Of a DNA stretch of 64,000 nt, positions 48,801 through 61,655 are shown piece by piece. A program made the position numbers and the translations under genes. The notes under the pieces are model-generated. The model was not told the origin of the DNA. It did not search any database and saw only the letters and a program-made list of their open reading frames with translations. The stretch covers positions 22,822,927 through 22,886,926 of the forward strand of contig NC_037594.1 of assembly GCF_003073045.1 (NCBI RefSeq), read 5' to 3'. Each line of letters starts with the position of its first letter. The stretch's first letter is position 1. Source of the DNA: Pomacea canaliculata (taxonomy: Eukaryota > Mollusca > Gastropoda > Architaenioglossa > Ampullariidae).

Positions 48801-51800
48801 CATGATTTTAGAGTAAGCAAGCTGTACTAAAGCACACTTATGTACCATTTTGGTAAGCATAAGTGACAGTGTGACCCGTAATGCAGGTTTGTTGCTTGTG
48901 GCCTCATCACGTAACCCCACACTTACTTTGGGTTATAGGTTCCAGGATAGACAACTTCCCAATCTTACATTTCAGCTTACCACCAAGGTCAATTTACCAA
49001 ATTAGTGAATGCTCAGAGCAAGCAAAAAGAAACCAAAGATCACAAGCAAAACAAGCTGGGTTTTACCACGGGATGTAGGATGCCAACACAGTGAGAACTT
49101 TATCAGAAGCTAACCCAAATCAAACAAGAAAATAAACTGGAGTTGCTGGCAGGTTAATAGACTACAACCATCAAAACAATTTGACACAAAAATGCAATTT
49201 AATTCTTTATAATTTTATTTTTTCCTGAGGCAAAGCACCTGATTATCAACCTAAATTCACAGTTCTCATGCAGACAAGAATTTTGAGTGTATGTTTAAAT
49301 TCTGATAACACTGAAGGCTGCAGACAAGAGTGGTATCTACTGAAAAGGCTTTGCCCGATCAATGAACTTATGTGCTGTCATGAGAGATTGGGGGAATGGC
49401 ATTTTATGAAGAGCCAGTGACTAAGGCTATATCAAAGACAGCCAGCCCTCATGAGAGATGAGGTCTTAACCAAAACGCACATGGAAATTGCACTGTTCCA
49501 TGAAATGAACAGTTTTTCACTCTGATTTGGAGAATGAATATCCATCAATGAACTAAACCCTTTCGTGTATACATTTAAATTGATATTTGACCCAAGTCTA
49601 TTATAATGGACAATGGCCAAGAATTCTTCATGAAATGGCTGGTACACAATCTCATTTCGATACATCAGTTGTGATTGCAGTGAGGATCACACTCAACCGA
49701 GTACAAACCTCAGTAACCATACCTGCAGTAACCAACAAAGTTTAATAGGTTTTCCCAATAACTGGAGTAAAGATTACCTTTAACAGCCCATATTATTTGC
49801 AAAGTCAATGGAAAAAAAGAACAAGCTTATCAAGATGCAGTTTATTCACAGTCATCTGAGTAAAGACCAAGCTCAGATGTACAACATAAGTTTGTCCAGT
49901 TGCTATCATCTTCCATCTTTGCCTAGGACTTTAAAACAGAACGTACACTGACAGATTCAAAGGTGTTTTCTTTAAAAAGCAGCTTCTGAGTAACTACTCT
50001 GCATATCAAGTGCAGAAGGATAAAGACAGTATGCCCAGATTACTGCATGCTTTGTGAGCAGGCACAGAACCTTTCTGCAATGAAAGCTGACAGAGCTTGA
50101 CACACATTATGGTACCATTATTTTTCCACGTTTTTGTAATGGGCTCACAGACATCTGGCTAGTAAAGCATAGAGCAAATCTCAGCATATCATGACTGCCA
50201 ACATCAACATGGCACAAAGAGAAATTAAGCCACTGTTTTAAATTTTTATTTGCTTCCTACCCATCCGATGGCCAGGCCAGGATGCTCACAATCAAAACCA
50301 CCCTTTTCACTGTCAGCAGAGAAGGCGAAATTCAGCAATGTGAATATATGTCATGCCCAGCAGTGCTAAACGATATACTGAAAGCTCAATATGTCTATTT
50401 TGATATTAAGCATGAGATAACCACTCCAGCAGTACAGCATTAATAACACAACATCAATGTAAGCTTTCATTTCCATTACAACCCAACCAGCAGTTAGGAT
50501 TTAGATGCCAACAAAGCATTATGAAGATGTGGTGAAGTTTAAAAGTAACAATGTTACTTCAGTTAATCCAAAATGACAAAGCAAAATAACAGAAACAACC
50601 TGGTTACACATGCCTAAGCATATTACTAAGACATAGACTGCTCACTAAACATGCTGTTGAACCAAAAAAGCTATTTCATATAAATGAAATAAAAAATAAT
50701 CATGCTTTATCTTATTTTTTTCTTCAATTTGAAGGTCTTAAAGAGCACCCACTGCCAAGTACTTTCCAGATGACTGAAATTTTTGTTAATTTTTTTAAAG
50801 GCATATTTTTAATTTGACACTTTGGGAAGTTCCATGCTTTCAGGAACTACTCAAGATTTGCCATTTAGTTAAAAACTAAGCAACCACCTATTATTCAAAA
50901 ATTCTGCTTTGACATTCAATCAGTTTACCAAATGCCAGTGAAATGAAAATGTGAAAGACCTCACAAGCTGTGAATATGGTGAGAAAGAAATATTGCTAAA
51001 GAGAGGATTTCAAGGGACACGACAACACAGCAACACATGGCAGCAATGATGGTGGGAGGGGTGTTAGGGGTAATGAAGGTTGCCCTGCTAACTGAAGCTA
51101 TACCTGTTGGTGATACTCCCATTTTTGGTTGCCGCCCAGCCCATGGCACTGAAATAATTTTACAGGGCCACCAAGAGCTGACACATCTAGGCACAGGTCA
51201 TCTGTCTGTAAAGCTTTCTTTTTTGTGTATGAAAATATCTGTAAACAAGTTATATTGGACTATAAAAACAAGTGTTCATAGCTGACTTCTTTTCCTTCAG
51301 TTCAGTCACTTATGATGTGATTGATATTCGTTAATATCTTCTTCACTTGACTAAAAGCCATTTAAATAACAAAAAAAAAAAAAAAATTTGACAGAAAGGT
51401 TTTCACCAACCAAAAAATGTAACTTAAATTATGTAAGCTGCAAATTATATTGTTCTGTTGAGGATCATTAAAGGCTAACCCAAGTCATACATAAAATTAG
51501 GCTGTTAGCAAGTTAGCAGGATATACATGCAGCCATTATTAGCTTCTTACAAAAAATTAATTTTTGTTTACATTTTTTAATGGGAAAAGAGATTTTGACC
51601 TCTCTATGGTGAGAATTGCAATGTTTGAACATCTGCATTTTGTGAATAGAGACTGAATATCTTTTAATGAATCAGATTTGCTCATTTGAAAATAATTTTG
51701 TTCTTAGATTAGCCTTTAAGAAAATTTTTAGTATACCAATAACAACAATAAAGAAAAACAAGATGTTAGAACCAACTTTTGCATAAACCCCTACCCCTGA

Positions 51801-54800
51801 AAAGGAAACTTTCACACAAAAATTAACAGAGGTAAATTCATAAAACATTTCCAAAACAAAATATATGTATGAAATCAAAATACATCACATAATATTATGT
51901 GAACTTGGCCATCTTGTCATCTGTAGGACAGACACACTATTAACAAATTAAAAAATACATTGAAATGCTTTAAATAAGCAATTTGTTTAGAAATTAACAC
52001 TTGTGGCTTCAATAAAAGTAGGCTTTTGGTAGCTTTAAATCTTTTCTCTTTAAAAACTCTAAACAATAAATCAAGAAATACAGAAAATTAACACATTTTT
52101 TGTGTTCCATTTCTATTATTTATTCTTATAATATTGCATCAGATGGTAAATTATCAGCTGTATGTCTGCTTTATAAACATCTTTATGTACCAATTTTAGT
52201 CAATAAATTAATTTTTGTACCCAGTAATGTTGAGTAAGGAAAGAACATGCCATTAAAAGCCTGTTCAAGTACCGTACCTGATTGCCTCCCTGACCATGGC
52301 ACATGACAAGGCCAACTTTCTCTCCACTCTTACGACCCATAGTATCAACACACTGATTTGTCTCTTTATTTCGAATCTGTTAAAGACCAAATCAGACTGA
52401 GTATTAATCTGCATTTTTTAAAAAAGCAGGAAGTAAAAAGTGCAGTGCAGCTGATCAGAAGTTCTTTTCTCCATTTTTTTAAAACCTAAAGCACATAATG
52501 TTTGACAATATTTTGTTCAGAAAAATCTCAATGATTTTCTTATTTGTTTGAGTCTATGCATGTGGAAAGGAAAGAGAAATGATGTTCTTTATATTATACA
52601 TGTTTAAAATCTCTCCAGAAATATTACACTGAAATAAAAAAAAAAAAAAAAAAATGTAGAGATTCATGCAAGTCATGAAAGATCAAGCAGTAAAAACAAA
52701 TTCATAATAAAGATGATAAATTTGAATCTGAAGCCCACCTCGCCTAAGGAGTGGTAGTCCAATGGTAACTGTGATTCAGGATAAACGTTTTCCAGATACC
52801 AGCGGAAACTTTTGCACTGAAGTTTTTCACGCAAAATCTTCCTCTCTGACACATCTCCATATTCAGTTGCTTTCACACCTGTTGAAAATTGGGAATAAAA
52901 CATGCTTCAGTTCCATCACAAACTTTACTATGCAATAGCCCTTTTTAAGCGGTTAAAACTATCAACAGAAATAATGACCATCAAAAAGGAGACATTGCTC
53001 TAAAAATTTTATTACTGCTTGAAACGTAAATAACTAAAGAAATTGGCAACTATGATTTACCTGGATTTATTTTATAAAAGAAATCCTTGTAGTCATCCAT
53101 CCACACCTCTACAATTCGCTGAGTATTGTGATTTATGATGCGAGCAACGCCACCTGGCCATGAGTATGGCGATGTTTTGCGGAATACATGACCCACACGA
53201 GAACATGTCACAATAAGAATCTGTCCACCACACATCCATATCTGTGATTAAAAAGAAAAAGAAGTTTAGAAAACAGCAAAGGATCCTGTTGTTCCACAAA
53301 CTGTAGACTAGTAAGATATACACTAGAAAAATACTTGACGAGTTACAGATGATGCGTGATTTATGATGAACCAAGAAAAGCATAAATAAGAATAAAAATA
53401 AATTTTGAGATCTCCAGCCAAGATAAATCATCTATAAAACTGAAGTTTAAATCAAAACAAAGAAAAAAATAGCATTGAAATGTTTTGTCCAAACTGTAAG
53501 CATGAATTTAAAATTTTGTTCAAATGTTCCTTTTTTTTAAAAACCAATAAAAATATATGTAATGCAATATCATCATATGACTTGATAGATTCTAAAATGC
53601 TCCATCTCTAATACACTTGCTCTTACCTACACAATACTGTATAAAAAATACTGAACAGATACCCTTCCTCTCAGAATAAGTTTGGGACAGAACTGAGCTC
53701 ATCTGACGTGAATCTTCTCAGCACTAATGAAAATCATGTGGGTCAGATGTCTGACTGCTTTGACTTACACGGACTATAATTTTATGTTAACATGTGAAGA
53801 TGAGAACCAGTTAACTTACCCTGAACGACATCTCAAGGTTCTCTCCTCCCCAAATGTCCATTCCCTCATCGTAGGAACCCAGTTCATAAAAGTAGTCACG
53901 GTCAATAGAAAACAATCCTCCTGCCATTGTTGGTGTTCTGCAAGCCAAGACCACAGACAGAAAACATTATCAAGCAGCACATGAAGCCTTCTCATGGGTT
54001 GAAATAAAAACCTCAGACATAAAAGGTGTAAAGTTAAATCCTTTGTTAATCTGATCAAACAAAATTAATGCAACAGACTTAAACCTAACTATGAAACCAT
54101 ATTCATGCTTAAAAAATATGGAGTTTTTGTTAACGTAACTTATAATTATTTCAGTAATCCTTTCTTTGTGAAAACTGTAGTTGTAAGTTAAGAACATATA
54201 TATACATTCGTTGTGTCAGTTGTTTTTAAACATGGGAATACTCAATCAGAATATTCCAGTTATTGAATTTAACAATTAATCAAAATCAAAAATCAAATCA
54301 AAACAGACTTTATTGTCTGTCCAGGAGAACCAGGACAGAAATTTGTCTTCGCTCACAAGGGCAGGCATACATACTCATACAGACATTTAACACACAGTTA
54401 GAAGTAAAAGTTAGGAGCAAAAAAGTGTAGATTGCACCGTTCCATCAAAGCAGTTTATGTTTATCCTAACAACAAACCTTGGGTGACCAAGGGCCTAAAA
54501 GCAGTGCTTAACAAAAAGAAACATGTGTTCTTCACGGGTTCTGCCCACGACAGAAAATTAGTACATAGAGAGTCCATGATGCTATCCGTTTGGAATTTTG
54601 TGGTAACAGACTGAAAACTAATGATAGTAATCACGGTCAATGAAAAAATGTTGCAATTTATTTATATTGCTACCTAGGGCCAACTGTTACAGAAAATTGG
54701 CATTGTGTGTGAAACTGCTATGGATGACAAATTTTATGGGTGGCCAGGTCTGGGAAATCTTCAAACTGCACTCTAATATGGCCTTCCCACCCTACCAATG

Positions 54801-57800
54801 AGAGAAAAAAGCCTAAACAAAAAAAAAAAAAAAAATCCCCAACAAATATTTAGAACCATATGCAAAGTCCACTGCAGGTAAGTACATTAATGTCCTTTTA
54901 TGAACTGCTTACTCATAGCTATGGAACAAAGACCTGTTTGGCACCTGTTTACACCAACTAGACTATACTCTGCTTGTGACCCACAACTACTAAGGCAGTT
55001 TTACATCGGGCCCATAACTATGGCTGACTGTCTTTTCACTTGGAGGCATTATGGCAAGCAAACATGAGACAATTTTTCTTATATTCCTGCTTCAAAACAC
55101 CAGAGAACTCTCATCTAATGAAAATGGTGTGAATTCATGTACCGAGTGGGAACAGCGCGATCTCCATTTCTTCTATCAAGCTCACGCTGTGGCACAGGAT
55201 ACCAGCGGAAGTTTAGCTTCCAGTTAAATCCTCCCCAAGTCATGTCTGATCCTGTGATATATTCGAATGTGTCATCGCTAATCACATCAATGATGGGGCA
55301 CACCACTGATTTCCTGCAGAAACCAAGTTTTCAAATTAGAATAACAAATTTCACAAATAGGCAAGAATGGCCAAAGATTTCTTACCATACCATGATTTAT
55401 AAGATTATGTTTTTAAATATTTACCATTCCGCTAACATTTTATTCGAGAAAAAAATATAGATTTCTGTATAAAGTGTGCCAGCAAAAGAATCAGTTTGTG
55501 ATTGAGAGGATCTTTGTGATGCGGATACTAGCGCGTTACAAAACTACATCATCCTCATCATCATCATCATCCTCATCATGTATCAGACTTTTAACCATCT
55601 TGACTGTTCCTTGTGTTGCTTGTTCAACATGCCAATTTGGAGTGCTAATCTGATTCTGCGCTTTAAATTATCTTGACCAAACAAAAAACTGTTGAGATCA
55701 TGACTCACAATCTTACCTATCTTTATGAATTTCTGACAGCAATGGTTGTAGCCACCCCTCTGTGCACTCACAGTGAGCATCAAGGAATGTCAGAACCTGT
55801 CCCTTTGCCACTGAGGCACCTGAGAAAGAAAAGCCAGAGAAAATCAATAGTCAGGTCAACACATTTTTAGTTTTCTACTTACTAACATAAATAAAAACTT
55901 ATGCAATATGACATGTACAGGTAGAAAAGTAAGTATCAAAAAGAATGCAAGATGACTGCTGGGTGGCTATTTATACAATCACTTCTTATATGCATAATGC
56001 ATAAAATCATACCTTTCAAGCGAGCTCGAATAAGCCCTGTCCGTTTTTCTAAACGAACAACATGGACACGAAGTGGCAACTTTGCAACATAGTCATCTAG
56101 CTTCCTCCCAAGATGCTCTGTAAAGAAGATGCTGACTTAGTCATGGTTGAAGTCTCCACCACAATAAAGTCAAGTTGAAAAAAGTATCCGTCATCAGTTA
56201 TTTGTCACATTACTAGTATCAGTCATTGGGTGGAGGTAAAGGGCACATGGATAGATGCAGCAGTTGACAATACCTGCTACTCATGCCTGCATTGGACAAT
56301 GGTGAGCAGGACTTGCACAAGACAACCAGTCCAATCCTTCACGTTCACAAGTCAGTGTTTTTGCCTGCATTCATGACATCGACCATCCTCCAAAGTATCG
56401 TGAAGGACAGTCTTTGACAAAATGTCGTGCCAGGTCACATGGCCAAACCTAACCAGTTTATACCACGACTGTTGAAAGTAGGGGTTCCTTGTGCTGCACA
56501 AGTGTGGCAACTGTGCTTTTTGTATAGGGTCACTGGTTTCAAATTCTCGGTCTGAGATATGGAGCAGCCTCCTCCGGCACTTGTTCTCAAATGCCTGGAT
56601 TCTTCTTTCCCCATCAACAAGCCAAGTCCATGTGTCACATCAGTAAAGCGGGATCAGTACTATTAGGGACTTGTACAGATTGTACTTTGTAATAAATTTA
56701 TGGTAATGGCTGCACTAGACTCTGTCCAGCCTAACCATTGCCACTATTGCAGTCAGGATCATGAAATAAAGTCTTGTCTTATGATGTAGATATCTGTTTT
56801 GGAGCTGCCTTCTTTCAAGAGGGTGGCTCGCAAGTACTTAAAGTTGTTTAACTATTCGAGCTTACTCTGTTCATGTGGATAATCTGGTTTGCCCTTGCCA
56901 GTGACCATGACTTTATTCTCGTCAAAAAGTCATCCTTGATGACAAATGCTACTTGAAATTGTTTCCCCCAAAATACAACTGGACAGGAAGACATTCTGCT
57001 TACGTAACATAAGGGAAAAAACAGTAATGTCCTTCAAACTGAATCTTACTTCCCATCCCTTGTATCTTGCTGCTGCCAGATGATAATACAATACATTTAA
57101 AGGTGATGTCAAAGATATATATAATGATTTCATACATATGTTCACTCCCATTTGCAATACTTTGTATTAAAAATAGACACATCTATCATACTTATATTGA
57201 AATAATACACCAAAAAATTTGCATACAGAGTTCTCTGAATATATCTTCCGAATGTTTTTACATAACAATATAACATACCCTTCTCACTTGCATCATCAAC
57301 AAGGATAACTTCTTCGACCAATTCCCATGGAGATCGATTGATTATGCTCCAAACAGTCCTCAGCAATGTTGACCAGGCCTCATTGTGAAACACAATTACT
57401 ACACTAGTTTTAGGAAGCTCGTTTAGTGTGGGATAGGACTTCTTCTTACATCTACACAGGAAGAAAAAGATAAATTCAGTGAAACAATTTGGTTTTTTTT
57501 CGGGCCAACATGAGTTTTATCAGACTTTTACTCTAAACATTAAAACTGTCTCTCAAATGTATAAAAATGGTAGATTTTATTTTTAATGAGAACAGTTTGT
57601 AATTGCACATTCATGTGAATGCATGCACCCACACACACACACATGCAACAAACATACTTTGAGGTGTGAGGTTTTGTAATTTGACAAGAAATATACATCT
57701 CACAAATCTGCTATTTCTTGGAAAAAAAATCCCCCAAAATTACCCATCCATGCGATAATCAGGCAAGGATCGATTGAGAGACATCATGTCACTGGCTACC

Positions 57801-58538
57801 AGATTGAACTGATTGATCTTGAACAGTTCTTTTGCTTGTGCCTCTTGGTCCTTGGGGACAACTACTGCTTTACCCATCTCTCCTGGCCCTGTTGGTGTCT
57901 TGGTTAGCAACCCTATAACAGTCAATAAACAGATGAAGAAAAACAGAAAAAGTAAAAGAGAGACGATAATAATGGTGGAGAATACCATTAACTATAAATT
58001 AAAGCAGAAATATTTACTGCATAGGAAACAAAAGAGAAGAAATGTAGATGTAGGTTAAGGACAGCACGGTGTAAAGCAACACATAAATAATGAAATTATT
58101 GTTAAAAAAACCCCACAGTAAATATGACACTAGCATAAATGAAGTGCTTCAAATTTCTACGTCTATTTCAGCAAATCTTCTGTGTCTATGCTCATTTAGC
58201 TGTCAAGTTATGCTTCCCACAAGCTTTTTTTTGGTCTTTGAGTGTAAAAAAAAAAAAAGTTTACTTGCATGTGTTTAAAAAAAAACAAAACTAAAGTATT
58301 GACAGGTGATATTGTGTTACATCTCACCTTTAGGTATTATTTTATCGAGGAAGCCTGGACTGTCCTGTTTTGTAAGTCCTCCTCCATTAGCTGCACCATT
58401 ATTCCCACTGTTACAACTGTTACTGGTGTTGGTGCAGTCCGTAAAATACATGAGAACAAATACATCCACCATTACCCACACCATGGATGTTAAGATGATA
58501 ACTTTACAATACTGCAGGCGAATCCTTCGTGACGACAT
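45833..58538 (-). CDS. Polypeptide N-acetylgalactosaminyltransferase, GALNT1/13 type, with alternative lectin exons
   Basis: A Golgi type II membrane enzyme that transfers GalNAc from UDP-GalNAc to Ser/Thr, starting mucin-type O-glycans. Exons in transcript order: 58538-58328, 57912-57744, 57451-57279, 56117-56013, 55819-55717, 55313-55143, 53937-53820, 53241-53061, 52878-52739, 52376-52278, then either 51238-51104 or 47797-47672, then 46180-46102 and 45888-45833. All joins keep frame and give 579 or 576 residues. Residues about 10-32 form the membrane anchor ([19 protein letters not shown]). Catalytic features are [23 protein letters not shown], the metal-binding DAH at 233-235, the [10 protein letters not shown] segment of the Gal/GalNAc-T motif, and GHVFRK with His368. 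From about residue 455 a ricin-type lectin domain has repeats alpha (QCVD), beta (alternative exons) and gamma (QCLG, no Asp). GALNT1 and GALNT13 could not be separated. Confidence 0.96.
47672..47797 (-). CDS. GALNT lectin beta-repeat exon, version B (alternative)
   Basis: This 42-codon exon is phase 0 at both ends, with acceptor catcgtcag and donor gtagca. It reads [20 protein letters not shown], then [16 protein letters not shown], then WDYSQQ. It aligns with version A over its whole length (xFSYT, TDDxLCL, C, W-x-Y-x-QQ) and keeps the cysteine pair. The CLD aspartate is replaced by Gln and the Q of QxW is missing. It has no stops and proper splice sites, so it looks selected rather than decayed. 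Using both exons in one transcript would stay in frame but double the repeat, so mutually exclusive use is the sensible reading. Confidence 0.9.
51104..51238 (-). CDS. GALNT lectin beta-repeat exon, version A (canonical)
   Basis: This 45-codon exon is phase 0 at both ends, with acceptor gtttacag and donor gtatag. It reads [20 protein letters not shown], then [18 protein letters not shown], then KWEYHQQ. It keeps the CLD aspartate, the GGNQKW (QxW) motif and the two cysteines of a ricin repeat, as in animal GALNT1. Skipping it in favour of 47672-47797 would also keep the frame. Confidence 0.95.
54270..54620 (+). mobile_element. Decayed LINE fragment in a GALNT intron
   Basis: A plus-strand frame at about 54440-54615 reads [20 protein letters not shown] then KKKHVFFTG. 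This resembles the segment between endonuclease and reverse transcriptase in several non-LTR retrotransposons (xYPNNKPW, then KxLLNxKK). Just before it, 54300-54360 carries AGACTTTATTGTCTGTCC and GGACAGAAATTTGTCTTCGC, a pair of partly complementary segments typical of a repeat end. It is opposite in orientation to the host gene and disabled. Confidence 0.55.
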
Positions 58539-58582
58539 TTTGATTCTGAATCTTTGGACTTTTTTCCTTTTTAGTTTTGCAT
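58328..58582 (-). other. GALNT first coding exon, with candidate upstream acceptor
   Basis: The coding part is 58538-58328. Going upstream on the minus strand, ttgcttgtgatcag is a plausible acceptor, which would make the exon start at 58582 with 44 bases of 5' UTR. The ATG at 58538 opens the membrane-anchor segment conserved in the family, which supports this start. Confidence 0.5.
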
Positions 58583-61211
58583 CTGATCACAAGCAACACA
58601 ATTAAAATGTTAATGGTAATTGAAAGACACGCATCTTTAAAAGCAAATCTTTCTGACAAGCAATAGAGCATCCTCTTAGAGATGTTGAAGTCATATACAC
58701 TACAGACTCGCTGTTGTTCCCTATAGATAAAGGAACTTGCCATCACACAGTGAAAAGTTATGTATTCTCACATATAAACACATACTGGTCTGTTAATACT
58801 CTGGGTCTAAAAAAAATGGAAAAGAAAAGAATCTGAAAATATTTTGCAAAAAGGTCATTAGCTTCATAAGTAAAAAGCCTGCTGGTAAAAAAGCCAACTG
58901 ATGAAAGATGAAGACAACCTAAGACATATGTTGTTTCTGGTCAGATGACATGTCAAAGATCAACCCTCTCAGTTTCCTTCCCAGACGAAAGCCATACAAA
59001 TCCACTGAGACATCATAGTTGCATTAAAATAAGGCTTGACAAAGAATGAGTAGTGAAGGCAAGCGGCTTCTCAAGTGGCCCTGTTGTTCAAATAGGCCTC
59101 TACAACTGCAAATACAGAGAAAGGAAGCATCTGAAGCTCGATCAACACATCGCTGCAAACCACACTGCCTGACATGGGATTTACACTGCTATCCTGGTGT
59201 GTGCTTATGTGCTCTTGTGTTTTGCAATGCAGGCTACCCTGCACACTTGAAACAGTGCATGTGGTAGAAATCAATTCCTTTGATGCTATTAGGCTAGACT
59301 TGATAATGAAGCATATGTACAACTTTGTCTCCTCTGTTCCTTCTTAGTTTAGGTCTTGTAGGTAGTTTTTAATGTCAGGTCACCCTCTTTATTAGATCCT
59401 ACTTAAAGATATTTTTAAAAGTTAATGACCTACAAAAAGTTCTTTACTTTCCTGTTCCTTAAGTAACAACTCGCATATGAAAATGCTTGTTAATATTTAA
59501 GGCAGTAATTGTTTATGAAATAATAAACACTTGCCAAAAGAAAAAAAAAAAGTAAGGCAACATTCTACATGTCATAGTTTTTCCTTCTCTTTCTCTCAAC
59601 CACTACTCCTCTCCTCTCACTTAATATGACTACAATGCAGCAAAAGCAGCATAGTTCTTTAAGTTAGTGTCTTACCATTTTAAGTAAGTTTGCCGGGTAT
59701 CTTACAAGTATAAAAATAGGATACTGTTAATGCTGTCTGAATACAATGAGCACTTGTATTACTAAGTCAGCTTACAAGAAAGTGCAATTCTCAAGCCTGC
59801 TAATTTTCAGTCATAATCATTGATCTCCACTCATTTTCTTTCCCCAAAAGATATGCAACAGTTAAGAATTCTCTAGAATGGCTTTTCCTTTTTACTTCTT
59901 TATGAGTATTAAGAATCTGTGTTAGAAATAAAGCAGCACATTTTTGCTTCAAACAATATGCTACGAATTTTAAAGTACATGAACACATTTTACAGTAGAT
60001 ATGCGTTCTATCCATGAAAGGTCAGCCACAACATCCTGTAAAATCCACACTGACTGGGCTTCACCTTATTAAATCAGCCTTATACTGAGTGCTTGTTATT
60101 TTATATCCTGCTCGGGAAGACTGAACAACACAGCTGAAACTCAAAGGTTCAGTAAGGCTTACATGCCAGAAAACAGTTTTTTGGACCATTAAAGTACCTG
60201 AGGTTTTTATGGCTCTTACCATCTTGATAGGTACTTAAACAGTTGGTGGTTATTTCTATCATTATTAAGAACTGGATGTTACTGAAAGATAAGATGTGCT
60301 GGATTGTTTTTGTTTAATATCCTGGAATTTAATCAATTGCACAATGGCTCTTACCCTCTTGATAGGCACTTAAACAGTTGGTGGTTATTTCTAGCACTTC
60401 CATTATTATGAACTGGATGGTACTGAGGGATAAGATGTGCTGGATTTTTCAAAAAATATCCTGGCTTGCAATCAATTGCAAACATCAAACACAGCCAAAT
60501 ACTGTGAGATATCATTGCAGCTCTTCTTTCACACCTCTGTTACTAGCACATGATTCTGGTTTCTCATATTCATTCAATACATATTCCTATTTAATTTTTT
60601 ACTTGGGCAAACAAAAAGTGATTTTAAAAACACTTTAAATGTGAATTAGGGACATATTTTAATTTTACATGCAATAAAGAGATAAGATTTGCTTAATTAA
60701 CTTGTTAAAAAGAACACTGAAAAAAAATTCAGGAAAAAAGGTCCCATAAATATTTCGTTGAAAGACTTCATGGAAACCACTAATTCATGAGCTGAGTGTT
60801 AATTAAAAAAATTCCCCATCTCAATGCATAGTTTTTATAACTTAAGGGATAAATTACTATTTCAGAATACCTGCAGACCCACTTAGTAATAATATTCCAA
60901 TCTTATTGTACTGTAAAATACAACAATAGTACCATCTTCCCAAACAAACTTAATAATCAATCGATTTTATTTAAATAGAACAAGTCCTCAGTTAACATAT
61001 AAAATAAGCAATATGATTAAAGCACTAATTCCTCTGACTGGTATAAGTACTTTCAGAAGGACAACCAAAGTTCACATGAAAGAAAATGCTCTATATTACA
61101 AATAACAAATCAAAAACATACCAGACAAATATAACAAGCCAAATTTAAAAAAAAATCAGATCAATGTTTACCTAAGCACACCAAATGGGTAATATTTGTG
61201 ACAGTTTAGGC
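58583..61211. other. Presumed 5' UTR intron of the GALNT gene
   Basis: AT-rich, with no coding exon recognised. If the minus-strand donor at 62679 is real, this stretch is part of a first intron of about 4.1 kb. It holds a tandem duplication at 60209-60482. Confidence 0.4.
60209..60482. repeat. Tandem duplication, unit 135 bp
   Basis: ATGGCTCTTACCATCTTGAT (60209) and ATGGCTCTTACCCTCTTGAT (60344) start two imperfect copies. Both then share ACTTAAACAGTTGGTGGTTA, GAACTGGATG, TAAGATGTGCTGGATT, ATATCCTGG and AATCAATTGCA. It is non-coding. Confidence 0.9.
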
Positions 61212-61647
61212 CAGGGATGCACAACCTACGGCCCGCGACGCGGTGCCATCCGGCCCGCGAAACTTCTGCCCACAGTGCAGGAAATCGGCATGTTAGTAAT
61301 AAAAGAAGACCTTAAAAAACGAAAAAAAAAAAAAGGAAGAAGAAGTATTTATCCCCACGTAGGGGCGTTTCCCAATCTTTTTTTTCGATGGATGAACATT
61401 TCGATTCAGTGCTCCGACTTGGTGTCTCTACGATGAGGCCCGGACATTCAGAAGTTGGTTTCAGGTACATAATTAATGGTAAGTACAACTTGTTTCTATA
61501 AAAAATGGTATCTGCTCTATTTTTTTTCCTTTTTGTATTTTTGCGGTGAAGTGGCCCACGACACGGTTGTCCGAAATGGATATGGCCCGCGACACGGCTG
61601 TCCGAAATGGATATGGCCCGCAGGCCGAAAAAGGTTGGGCATCACTG
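61212..61647. mobile_element. Non-autonomous hAT element with 8-bp target duplication
   Basis: The left end is CAGGGATGCACAACCTACGG and the right end, reverse-complemented, is CAGTGATGCCCAACCTTTTT. Together these form imperfect terminal inverted repeats of the hAT type. A perfect 8-base target duplication, GTTTAGGC, flanks the element (61204-61211 and 61648-61655). It is 436 bp. An internal near-perfect duplication of about 32 bases (GACACGGCTGTCCGAAATGG plus ATATGGCCCGC) lies at 61560-61622. A short frame from 61388 reads MDEHFDSVLRLGVSTMRPG, reminiscent of the C-terminus of hAT transposases, so the element may be a deletion derivative of a full-length copy. Confidence 0.88.
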
Positions 61648-61655
61648 GTTTAGGC

